This document shows, in pieces, positions 20,301-31,800 of a DNA stretch of 62,000 nt. The stretch lies in NCBI GenBank assembly GCA_905221605.1, contig CAJNDS010002635.1, positions 65,001 to 127,000 of the forward strand, given 5' to 3'. The DNA is from Symbiodinium natans. Taxonomy: Eukaryota; Sar; Dinophyceae; Suessiales; Symbiodiniaceae. The stretch's first letter is position 1. Every line of letters starts with the position of its first letter. The notes under the pieces were generated by a model that made no database searches, was not told where the DNA came from, and saw nothing but the letters and a program-made list of their open reading frames with translations. The translations under genes and the position numbers were made by a program.

Positions 20301-22655
20301 TGAGTATACCCTGACCTACTCTAATTCCTATTAAGGAAATATGAGCCATAAACCCCTTTTTAGGGTTCACAATTCGTCCCCCAAGGCTCTTCTTCCTGTT
20401 CCTGGCGTCGGCCGCACGGGCTGCGAGGAGCAGCCCAGCGGCTGCGAGCAGTGAGATCCAGTGGACCGCCGCGCTGAGCTGCCCCATCCTTGGGGACGAA
20501 CCCTCAAAGGGTTTAGGGTTTAGGGTTTAGGGTTTAGGGTTTAGGGTTTCGGGTTTAGGGCTCATATTACCTTAATAGGAATTAGAGTAGCAGTCAGGCT
20601 ACATGACCCCCCCAATCCTATAGGGCTCATACTTCGTCCCCAAGGATCCATCCGAAGCTGAGCATGGCGCCGAAGCCGACTTCTGAGAAGAGCGCCGGGG
20701 CATTGCCGCAGAGAAGTTTGTTGACGACGGCGGACCTTGGGGGACGAAATATGAGCCCTAAAAAGGGTTTAGGGTTCATACTACCTTTGATAGGAATTAT
20801 AGTAGGCAGGGTACATGACCCCCAATTTTAGGGTTCATAATTCGTTTGCAAGGGACACGATGACTGTGAAGATGGAGAGGTGGGTGGTAGAGCATGAGAC
20901 GGTGCCATTCACCACGCCCAGGGTCCTCACGCCTTTGCTGGACCAGTCTTCGGATGCCACATCCCAGAAGACGCAGCGAAGAACCTCATTCTCCTTGAGC
21001 TCATTGTTGGTGTAGTTGGTCTCCAAAGAGAAGAGCAGTGGCCTTGGCAGCTCAGTGACCTCCCCGTCATGTCGAACGAGCCCGATGCTGATGACCTGCG
21101 CGGCGAAGGTCGCCAAACCATTCACTTCCGCAAACGCTCCAGACGCCTCTGCAAGGACCGCAATGCTGAGCACAGTTGTCCCATTGATAGCCAGAGACTG
21201 CAAGTCCGGTGTGATCGTCACCACCGCACTCTCGAAGGCAACCGTCACGTTCACCACGTTGTCACTCCCAGGCTCAGAAAGCCGCTGGGCCAGCGTCCTG
21301 GTGCCGCCTACCTCCCTTCGAATCATGTCCCCTTCTTGCAGGTTCTGCATCACGAACTCTGTGAGTTCATCCTGATACCTTTCCAAGCCAAAGACTCCAT
21401 CCAAGCTCTCATTGCCTGCAAAGGTAGGGGTGGTGCTGGACAGCGTTGTGGTTGAGGATGTCCAGCTCGAAGACGACGAAGAGGTCGTGCTACGAGAGGC
21501 GGTAGAGCTGCTCGTGGACGACCTTGTGCTGCTCGTGGTCGAAGATGTACTGCTGGAGCTGCTGGAAGTGCTTTTGGACGTGCTGGAACTGCTGGAGCTG
21601 CTACTAGAAGATGTACGACTGGAGCTGCTGGACGTGCTACTGGACGAGCTGGAACTGCTCGTGGATGACGTTGTGCTGCTTGTGGTTGAAGATGACGTCG
21701 TAGAGCTTGTTTTGGTACTGGAAGTGCTAGAAGTGCTTGTGGAAGTGCTACTGGACGTGCTAGAACTGCTGGACGTGCTACTCGATGTGCTAGAACTGCT
21801 CGCGGAGGTGGTTGTACTGCTTGTGGCTGAAGATGACGTGCTTGTACGTGTGAATGAGCTGCTGGATGTGCTGGTTGAAGTGGCGCTTCGACTCGACGTG
21901 CTAGTGCTTGACACGCTGCTTGTTGTGCTTGAGGTGGTCAGTGAAGTTCTGGAACTTGAAGTGGAGCTGGCCGTTGTAGTGGTCGTCGTTTCCACGCATT
22001 GGCACTCGGCACTGGTCAGGGCAATGGACGCCGCATTGGAGACAAGAATGTAGCCAGAGCTGCAGGTGAGGGTACTGCAGGCCACGTCACAACAGGCTGA
22101 TGTAGTGGATCCCACACTGCTGGAAGCACTTGCCTTCTGGACGTATCCCGATGGACAACCATATGAAGAGCAGAGTGCGTCACAGCACATGCTTGTGGAC
22201 GGGAACTCACTTGTAGAATAGAGACTTTGTGGATTGGCCTTTAGCTGATACCCTGATTCGCAGCTGAAGTAAACGCAGTTGTAGTAGACGAGCCCATATC
22301 CACCCGAATCCTCACACCCATTTTCGACAGGGTCCGTTAGAGAGATCCGGAAGCTGCGCATGACATCCGAACCATAACTTGACTGACCGTTGCCTGGTGG
22401 CGCGATTGCCCCGCTGTACTCCAATGTCGAGCAGCTGTCGTCCGAATAGTACTCGAATGTTACTCCCGCCGCGATGTCGGCGGCCCAAAAGGTGTATGAG
22501 ACACACAAATCTATGTGACCGCAGGAAACGGTCCATCCAGCAGTGTTGCTGCCCTGCGGACAGAAAATCGTCTGGAAGGAGGTGGGCGCGACGCACGAGT
22601 CAACGAAGGGAAGCCAGGACAGCAGCTGGAAGAGCTTCCATGCCATGGCCGCCAT
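17394..22655 (-). CDS. Gene B: GPS-motif membrane protein with mucin-like stalk
   Basis: ATG at 22655, TAG at 17394. Exons: 22655-20857, 20735-20649, 20488-20390, 20220-20152, 19950-19285, 19148-19037, 18821-18735, 18249 to about 18133, 17985-17872 and 17739-17394, roughly 1,160 residues. All junctions keep frame except the one between the eighth and ninth exons, which I could not fix. Residues 1-20 look like a signal peptide. Residues 21-225 are Cys-rich. Residues 226-410 are almost pure Ser/Thr, a mucin-like stalk. A GAIN/GPS-like region follows: CVFWD, W-S, then C-S-T-T-H-L-S-I-F, near residues 558-600. In adhesion GPCRs and polycystin-1-like proteins this motif sits just outside the first membrane helix, and here too a hydrophobic helix follows (HWISLLAAAGLLLAA). 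Several more membrane spans and an acidic tail (SDDDEIMSI) complete it. The usual HL/S cleavage dipeptide is present in form (H-L-S). The substrate or ligand is unknown. Confidence 0.82.
17740..17871 (-). mobile_element. Gene B intron 9 (In1 introner)
   Basis: 132 bp. Donor GT, with GTC at both edges. The TACTCCTATTAAGGTATA block is present twice. Frame continues (..LGILSTEKLL..). Confidence 0.8.
17986..18132 (-). mobile_element. Gene B intron 8 (two In6 units)
   Basis: Two tandem copies of the TAACAAAAATAGTATTCTT..ATATCCTCTTGGGTTTC unit. The GAA triplet occurs at both probable edges, but using those edges breaks frame, so the exact splice sites are uncertain. Confidence 0.6.
18250..18734 (-). 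mobile_element. Gene B intron 7 (In1 remnants between telomere-like arrays)
   Basis: 485 bp. Donor GC, acceptor CCCCAAG, frame kept (..DVFKAEGSS..). Inside are two telomere-like arrays (18259-18342 and 18638-18726) around degenerate In1 material. The 12-nt CCCCAAGGTGCC lies on both sides of the second array (18627-18638 and 18724-18735). Confidence 0.7.
18822..19036 (-). mobile_element. Gene B intron 6 (two In3 units plus telomere-like tract)
   Basis: 215 bp. Two In3 units, each with GGGCACCC..TTGGGGTTGGTT and an AAGGGAACC middle, plus a short TTTAGGG array (18837-18864). The best in-frame solution uses a GC donor and GAAAG acceptor, which makes these edges less certain than most. Confidence 0.6.
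19149..19284 (-). mobile_element. Gene B intron 5 (eroded In1)
   Basis: 136 bp. Donor GA, with GAA at both edges. The gene-3' inverted repeat has decayed to a C-rich run and the acceptor is now AAAAG. Frame continues (..SETDGLKWLATAA..). Confidence 0.75.
19951..20151 (-). mobile_element. Gene B intron 4 (In1 with tripled interior)
   Basis: 201 bp. Donor GT, GTTCC at both edges. The internal unit TATACTTCCATTTAAGGTA..ATGAACCATAAAAAACC is present three times, indicating tandem amplification inside an existing intron. Confidence 0.8.
20221..20389 (-). mobile_element. Gene B intron 3 (In1 with doubled interior)
   Basis: 169 bp. Donor GA, edges GAG and GAA. The ACTCTAATTCCTRTTAAGG block is present twice. 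Frame continues (..ARNRKKKLELQ..). Confidence 0.8.
20489..20648 (-). mobile_element. Gene B intron 2 (In1 with telomere-like expansion)
   Basis: 160 bp. Donor GA, with GAT at both edges. The inner TTTAGGG of the arm has expanded into five or six tandem copies (20511-20553). Frame continues (..LSFGWMGQLS..). Confidence 0.8.
20736..20856 (-). mobile_element. Gene B intron 1 (In1 introner)
   Basis: 121 bp. Donor GT, with GTCC at both edges. One terminal repeat has changed from TTGGGG to TTGCAA. Frame continues across the GPS-like motif (..FTVIVSAVVNK..). Confidence 0.82.
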
Positions 22656-23095
22656 GGCCCAGCAGCTTTTGGATCCACATGCGGTGCTGCTACTAGTAGT
22701 AGGTGCTCGAAGCAGTAGTAGCAGTAGTAGTCGTCATCGTCGTCGTCATACCCGTACTGCTACACCGTGTGCACAAGCTGCAAAGGCGTGCAAAGAGTCT
22801 GCAAGACGTTGATTAGCTCAGGCCTCACACTGCAAGCCAAATCGGGCATCAATACTACCCCGCAGACGTCCCACACCATGCCAGACCATGCGAGCAAGCA
22901 ATTCTTCGCTCGGGCTCCGTACGTGAATTGGTCAAGAACAAGCGCGGTCGAGACGTTCGCTTCGCACCTGCAAAGTGCATGTCGGCCCATTGACTTTTCT
23001 CGCTAGTTCTAGATGACGATGATGGAAGTTCACAGAACACAGACCAAACAGCGCGAGAAACAAGAAGCTTTAGAAGCGAAGGCGGAGGCCAATGC
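22656..23095. other. Gene B 5' flank
   Basis: A TAG/CGT trinucleotide tract (22690-22750) precedes the start codon. I see no TATA-like element, which is expected in dinoflagellates. No further gene is evident. Confidence 0.4.
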
Positions 23096-23107
23096 TTGAC
23101 AGGCACA

Positions 23108-24495
<1,388 letters not shown>

Positions 24496-24808
24496 ACGGC
24501 GACTCTGTTTCTCAACCGAAAACATCCTTGTGAAATAACGTTGAGCATCAGTGAGCACTACCAAAACATGCAACAACGCAAGCTCCCCAGGCGCACCCAG
24601 GTATCAGCAGCTGCAGTGCTGGGCTCCTGCAGTTCTCTCACCATGCGACATGCAAGTTTGCGATAAGAAGCTGGTAAGCAATGTGCTTCGCAAGTAGAGT
24701 GATATCTTGTGAGACCATGAAGGGCTTGAAGGCATTGAACTGCCATCCCCTATCCCCCTATCCCAGTCATCCTCACCATGCTTGCTTTTGCCTTGGCGCC
24801 GAAAGTTA

Positions 24809-24986
24809 CATCACTTGAAGGACATGCCGAGTGCCTCCAGGCACAGTGACTTATCACCATGCAGAAATTCTACTCCTATCCGAAAGAAAGGATCATCTTG
24901 AACGTCGACATCATGGCCAGGAACGTGACCAACCAATTCAAAAGAAAATTGATGGCCGGTGCGCAGGATCGCCTGGTAAACTCTCT
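24809..24986 (-). CDS. Possible terminal exon of an unidentified gene
   Basis: An In1 element follows on the high-coordinate side, with an AAG|GAG acceptor for a minus-strand reading. From there a frame is open for 58 codons (start ERVYQAIL, end LGMSFK) to a TGA near 24807. The plus strand is also open from an ATG at 24859 up to the element, so strand is not settled. No domain is recognised. Minus is preferred because all clear genes here are on that strand. Confidence 0.3.
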
Positions 24987-25096
24987 CCTTGGGGACGAAA
25001 TGAACCCTAAAAGGGTTTATGGTTCATGCACCTTAATCGGATTTGTAGTAGTCAGGAACTATGACGCCAATTTTGGGGTTCATTTCGTCCCCAAGG
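24987..25096. mobile_element. In1 introner
   Basis: 110 bp with intact CCTTGGGGACGAAATGAACC and CATTTCGTCCCCAAGG ends. Flanks CTC and GCG give no clear duplication. Confidence 0.75.
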
Positions 25097-25267
25097 CGAA
25101 GAGACCTGGGAACACCCGCAGCTCGAAGGCCGAGGAGACGAAGGTTCGACGTAGATTCGACCGGGGGGGGGGCGGGGGTTCGACGAAGGGGGGAGAGGGG
25201 GGGGCGGTTTCGACGCAGGCGAGGGTCTTGACGAACCTTCGTCAGGGATCGGTTTACTCGTGTTGTC

Positions 25268-25661
25268 TTGCGATCTAGAACGTATAACCCGAAAATCGAC
25301 ATGTGCAGTAGTAAAAAGCGGCAAGACATTGTGCGACTCGGAAGGAATGTGTGCTTTTGCACCAGATTTGCTCAGACAGCGCCCAAGAGTGTTGCTTTGC
25401 AAACTCCATTTTGGCATTCTGGCTGCGATTCAGAGATTTAAAGTCAGGAGATCACGATTGTAACTACAGTCAGGAGATTCGCAGGTTTTGCATCTAGCCC
25501 TAAACCCTAACCCCTAAACCGGGCCTTCCTTGATGAAGTTTTCTTTTGATCGCCCAGCCGCGTTCGGGCAAAAAAAGGCTTCACGCACTGCAAGACAACA
25601 ATCCTGCGAACTTCACGTCGTGCAGTCAACAAGTTCATACTACATCTTGAAACTCAGAATT
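25268..25661. repeat. Dispersed ~370-bp repeat, copy 2
   Basis: Same ordered blocks as copy 1 at 16650-17020. A CCCTAAACCCTAACCCC fragment (25498-25517) sits in this copy but not in copy 1. Confidence 0.75.
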
Positions 25662-25771
25662 CCTTGGGGACTAAATGAACCCCAAAAGGGTTTATGGTTC
25701 ATACACCTTCATAGGAATTGTAGTAATCAGGGTATATGACCCCAATTTTGGGGTTCATTTCGTGCCCAAGG
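25662..25771. mobile_element. In1 introner at the end of dispersed repeat copy 2
   Basis: Starts CCTTGGGGACTAAATGAACC and ends CGTGCCCAAGG. It is at the same position relative to the repeat as the In1 element of copy 1, so the insertion predates the duplication. Confidence 0.75.
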
Positions 25772-25813
25772 TGTCTTTATGGATTGGTACGCACGCGTCA
25801 GAAGCACAGCGTC

Positions 25814-28800
25814 TCATATCTCCCGGACTTGCATCGGCTCGTCCGTGGGGTCCTCGGAGAAGGGCTGGAGCTCGAGCTCGGTGGCTGGGTCAGCACCTGC
25901 CTGTCGCAAGCCTTCGGCTTCAGCGGGCTGATCTTTGACCATGACCTTGGGGGACGAAATGAACCCTAAAATTGGGGGGGTCATCTACCCTGACTACTAT
26001 AATTCCTATTAAGGTATATGAACCATAAACCCTTTTAGGGTTCATCTCGTCCCTAAGGGACCATGACCTTCGCCTCGTTGTCCGCAATGGGTTCAGAGGG
26101 TTCAGCGGGCTCGTCGATGACCACCGTCGTCTCGCTGCCGTCATTCTTCGCGGGGTCCTGCGCGGCCTTCTCCTCCTCCTCCTCCTTACGACTCTTGTAG
26201 ATGAAGTACCAGAGCAAGCCCGACAAGCCCATGATCACCAAGATGCAGCCAATCAAGCCGACGTACCAGATGATGCCGGACTCGTCCTCCGGGGCCTTGC
26301 GGATGTCGAGCTTGGTGGGGGTCTCTTCCGCGCGACTCACGGACAAAGTCATCGACCGTAGCGCGCCAATCCGGAGCACGGCGCCCGTGCTTTCCAGCAT
26401 GGTGTTCAGGACATCTTGCACCTCCTGCGACGTGATGGAACTCAGCTTGTTCTGCACAAAGTTTGTGAAGTCGTCTGCCTCCCCCGGCGTAGGGAATGCA
26501 CGGGAAGCAAGGTAGTAGACTCTCACCACTTCGTCCATGGTTTCGGCATCTGTTGCGAAGGTCAGGTTGATGTGAACAGCGCCACTACCTTGGGCACCAG
26601 TTCTGAACTTACTAAGATTGGGGTCATATACCCTGACTACCGCAATTCCTATTCAGGTGTATGAACCATGAACCGTTCATTTTGTCCCCAAGGTACTGAC
26701 ATTCAAAATCGAGGCCATGGCGAGAACGATCCCTTCTTCAACCTCCGAGGCGTTGATGAACTCGCTATTCAACACTGAGGCATCCTTGGGGACGAAGTGA
26801 ACCCTAAAATTGGGGTCATATACCCTAAACCCTAAACCCTAAACCCTAAACCCTAAACCCTAAACCCTAAACCCTTTTGGGGTTCATAATTCGTCCCCAA
26901 GGATCGTTCTCTCTCAGCCGCCTGCGTTCTTCGCGGGACGGCGTGATTTCGAAGTAGCCGGTGATCAAGACGGTGCCATTCCTTGGGGACGAGTTATGAA
27001 CCCTAAGATTGGGGGTCATATACCCTGACTACGATAATTCCTATTAAGGTGTATGAACCCTAAACCAATTTAGGGGTTCATTTAGTCCCCAAGGTTCCAG
27101 AAGGTCGTGGTCGTAGCCGTGTGCGTGGTCGAGAAGGTGGCGGTCGCGGACGTCGAGGTGACCGTGGACGTAACCGAAGTGGTGGCAGTGCTTGTAATCT
27201 CCAAACCTAGGTGTCGAGTTCAACAGTCCCCAAAATCATTTAACATTAGGGGATCCTGATATTAAACGACAAGGGAAGGAAACGGATCATCCCAAATCGA
27301 TACCTAGAAACAGGTTGGAAGGTTTCCGGCAAAGGAGCGGTCCGGAAGACATGTCCAGGTCTCTTGCCTTGGGGGGCGAATCTTGAACCCCAAAAGGGTG
27401 TTAATGGCTCAGGGTTTAGGGTTTAGGGTTACCTTGGTAGGAATTATAGTAGCATAGGGTGTATATGACCCCCCCCCCCCCGGTGTATATGAACCCCCGC
27501 CCACCCCCCCAAAAAAAAACACAGGTTCATAATTGGCCACCAAGGCGCCCACCTCCCTCGAAGCCCTCGGCACAAGTCACGTTGCAGCTGGAGTTGGTGC
27601 CGATGTTCTCGCAGTTGTGCTCATACTCCTTAGGCTTTGAAGTGACCCAGAAAAAAGACAGTACATACTTCTAGGGCTACTTACTTGCTATAGGGAACCC
27701 AGAACCCCAAAAGTCACACCCTAAACTCTAAACTCTAAACTCTAAACCCTAAACCCTAAACCCTAAACTCCTAACCCCTAAACCCTAAACCCTAACCCCT
27801 AAACTCCTAACCCAAAGTATAATGCTGAACAGCCGAGCCGCAGAGCCGCTGGGCATCTTGTAGAGGCAGGCAAGAGGCCTGCAGACGGGTGCGAGGCCCC
27901 GCAGGGTGTAGCCCTCCACCATCCTTGGGGGGACAAAGGATGACCCCTAGAAGGGGTTGAGGGTTTAGGGTTTAGGGGGTTTAGGGGGTTTAGGGTTTAG
28001 GGTTAGGGCTTAGGGCTTAGGGCTTAGGGCTTAGGGCTTAGGGCTTAGGGCTTAGGGCTTAGGGCTTAGGGCTTAGGGCTTAGGGCTTAGGGCTTAGGGT
28101 TTCTGGTTCATGTACCTTAGTAGGAATTGCAGCAGTATAGGGCACACGACCCCAATTCTAGGGTTCGTAATTGGCCACCGAGGATCGGCACAGTGCTCAC
28201 TGCACTGAGGCCGCTGTCTGAATGTGCGCATCTCCACTCCTCTGAAGCCTTACTCCTTGGGGACCCATTAGGAGCCCTAAAATAGGGGTCATGTACCCTC
28301 TACCTCTAAAATTCCCATCAAGGTAATATGAACCATGATTAAACCCGTAAGGGCACATATGAGCTCTTAACCCTCTTTGGGGTTCATTTAGTCCCCCCAA
28401 GGTTCGACTGCATCTGGTAGCCCTCACTGCAGAAGGCGAAGCATGAACCCCCGGAGAGCACCTCGCTACCTTGGGGACGAAATGAACCCTAAAAGGGTTT
28501 ATGGTTCAGAGTTCCTTAATTTGGAATTCTAGTAGTCAGGGAACATGACCCCCAATTTTAGGGTTCATTTCGTCCCCAAGGTACACGTGTGCTCGACGTT
28601 GGGGATGAGGACGCTTGCGTTGCACTTGATCTGCCTTGGGGCACGAGGTCTGAACCCTAAAAGGGTTTAGGGTTCATCTTGCCTTAGTCGTAGAGTTCTA
28701 GTAGTATAGGCTCTATGGCCCCAATTTTGGGGCTCATAGTTGGCCCCAGTAGTTGGCCCCCAAGGTGCTCACATTGAGGCATTGAGCCAGAGATGTTGAT

Positions 28801-31800
28801 GTTGCCCTGCAGGTCGCAGGCGAAGTGAATGGCTGAGGAGCCGCTCGCTGGGAGGAAGCCTTGCGCGCAGGTCTGCTGGCAGGACTCTCCAGCAACCAGG
28901 TTCGTGCAATTGTCCTTCAAGACGAAATGAACCCAACAATTGGGGGTCATATACCCCGACTACTAAAATTCCTATTAAGGTATATGAACCATAAACCCTT
29001 TTAGGGTTCATAGTTTGTCCCCAAGGGTCTTCCATGCCAGCAATCGAGCTGATCGTCGGGCACGCCAGTGGTCTGCAGTTTGGGAGACTTCCATTCAGCT
29101 CCAAGGCGGAGCCGCGAAGATCGCATCTCCAGACCTCACCCACCTCGCCTACGAGCACGTAGCCTTCTGCGCAGGAGACGCCGCAGCTCTCCTTGGAAAC
29201 TTACTGAACCCTGAAAGGGTTTATGGTTCATAGACCTTAATAGGACCAGGAATTATAGTAATCAGGGCATATGACCCCATTGTTAGGGTTCGTAACTCGT
29301 CCCCAAGGCTCATCGAAGGCGACCCCCTCGCAGTCGTGGGCCACTGAGGGGCTCCGCAGCTGCGGGTTTAGCGGGCAGGGCGCGGGCTCGCAGAGCGGAA
29401 AGGTGTCCACGAAGAAGCTGCTTTCCTTGGGGAGGAAGGATGAACCCTAAAAGGGGCTTAAGCGGTTCATATATACCTTACGAGGAATGATAATCGGAGT
29501 CGGGGCGGAAAGTCCCCCTCCGGGTTCAGAATTGGCCCCCGAGGTTCATCGCATGTCATCCGAGTGGAGTTGGGCCCGTAGCCAGGCTTGCAGGTCACGT
29601 TGCACTGCATGCCTGTCGTCCGGTTGTCGCACGCCTCGCCACTCAGAGGCCCAACGGAGAAGGGCGTCACATCGCATGGCTTTCCCACACCTTGGGGCAC
29701 GAATTGTGAACCCTAAAAGGGGTTTATGGTTCATATTACCTTATAAGAGGAATTATAGCCGTACAGGGTCGATGACCCCCAAGCTATAGGGGTTCAGAAT
29801 CGGCCCCCAAGGCACACTGAGGAAGGTCACCAGTGATGACGCCCTCTGCGCCACATTGGAAGACGGAGGCCGCGCCAAGCATCGTCCAGCCTTGCGCGCA
29901 GCCTACAGCACAGTTCCTTAGGAACTGGATACCCCCAGCCCAAAAAAGGCTTAGCCGTTTTGGTTGCAATAGGCGTCTATAATATCCAAAAGGGTTAAAG
30001 CTTAACTGTCCAGTCCCCAAGGTTCTCATGAAAGGTCAGATTCAGGCAGTTGTGCGTGTACTTCGGCTCCAAGCCATCCAAGGTCAGGTCCTTCCCCTAA
30101 ACCCTAAACCCTAAACCCTAAACCCTAAACCCTAAACCCTAAACCCTAAACCCTAAACCCTAAACCCTAAACCCTAAACCCTAAACCCTAAACCCTTCCT
30201 GGCAAGATTTCGGCTGGCAAGAGGGCAAGGTCCCATTGTACTCAGCGGTCGCTTCGCACCTGAAGGGCTCCTTAGTTGTCCAGCGCCCTTTTGGGGGGAA
30301 AGGTGCCTTTGAGATTCTAAGTAGCATATCTTGGGGACGAGATGAACCCTAAAATTGGGGGTCATATACCCTGTACTCCTACAAACTCCTATTAAGGTAT
30401 ATGAACCCTAAACCCTTTTAGGGTTCATTTCGTTCCCAAGGTATGTAAAACACCAATAAAGTGAAACGCTACCTACTCCACTACTACCTTGGGGATGAAA
30501 TGAACCCCAAAATTGGGGTCATATACCCTGACTACTAGAATTCCAAATTAAGGAACTCTGAACCCTAAACCCTTTTAGGGTTCATAACTCGTCCCCAAGG
30601 TAAGGCTCAGATGTACCATCGAAGCCCAGCGCGCACGTCGCTTCGCAGGTACCTTAAGGACTACATGCACCCCAAAAGGGTTTCCTTACCTGTCCAGTAC
30701 CTAGGGGTTTTAAAGGTTCACCTTTGGGATTTTAAGGGGACTCTATTGACCCAAAAAGGTTAAAGGTTATCTACTCTACTACTAGGGTTTCCGACCCCAA
30801 TTTTAGGGTTCATTTGGTCCCCAAGGTACCGCCCGTCGTCAGGTTGCTGCAGTTATGCTCGAGGCCCAAGGCCTGGGGCTCCTCTTGCTGCTGGTTAGGC
30901 TTTAGGGTTTAGGGTTTAGGGCTGAGGGTTGAGGGTTTAGGGTTTAGGGTTTAGGGTTGAGGGTTTAGGGTATGTATACCCTTTAAGGGATTAAATAGGG
31001 CACGACAGTTCCCTACTAGCCCAACAGTCAGTCCTTGTATTTGCAGGGAAGTGGCTCACACGCTGGGAGGCTGCCGGTGAGCATCCCGCTGTTGCATGTG
31101 AGAAAAGCTAGGTCGCCGGTCAAGTTGTAACCGTCGCTGCAGTCGGCAACGCACGTCTGGGTGTGGTTCACGGAGTCACAGGTGTGCGTGAACTCCACTG
31201 CATCGAGGCCGAAACTGGTGGCGGAAGACTGGTCGCAGGCTGCCGTGAGTTGGCGAGCTTCCTCCTTCTCGCTCAAAAGTCGTGAGGACTCTTGGACGCA
31301 CGCGAGTTCGTCCCCCCAAGTTGGCCGGATGCTGACATTGCCATCCTCCGTCAAGTCGCAGCGGTACATCTTGGCAGCCTTCACGTAGCCTTTGTCCGGC
31401 AGGCACCACCTTATGGACGAAATGAACCCTCAAATTGGGGTCACGTACCCTATACTACTTTTGGTCCTATTCAGGTAACATGAACCCTTAAAACCCTTTT
31501 AGGGCTCATACTTCGTCCCCAAGGCACTTGCTGCACGTGTCTAGGTAAACTTCGCCGGCACAGTTGGTGCCCATGACATTGGGATCGATGATGGGGTCAT
31601 CACATCGCCTTGCCCAGGCCTCCTTCTCACGTCCTGAAGGTAGCCCAGTAGCCCTTTATCATAGTGTGCTCTTTTCTGGGTTGCTTAGTTTAGGGTTTAG
31701 GGTTTAGGGTTTAGGGTTTAGGGTTTAGGGTTTAGGGTTTAGGGTTTAGGGACCCTGCACCCAAGAAAAGGGAGGAGGGGCACCACGGGTAGCTCCAAGC

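Noticed and set aside
24859-24986. Plus-strand exon starting MQKFYSYP
   Set aside because: Open, but the minus strand is equally open and agrees with the direction of all clear genes. Left as a low-confidence minus exon.
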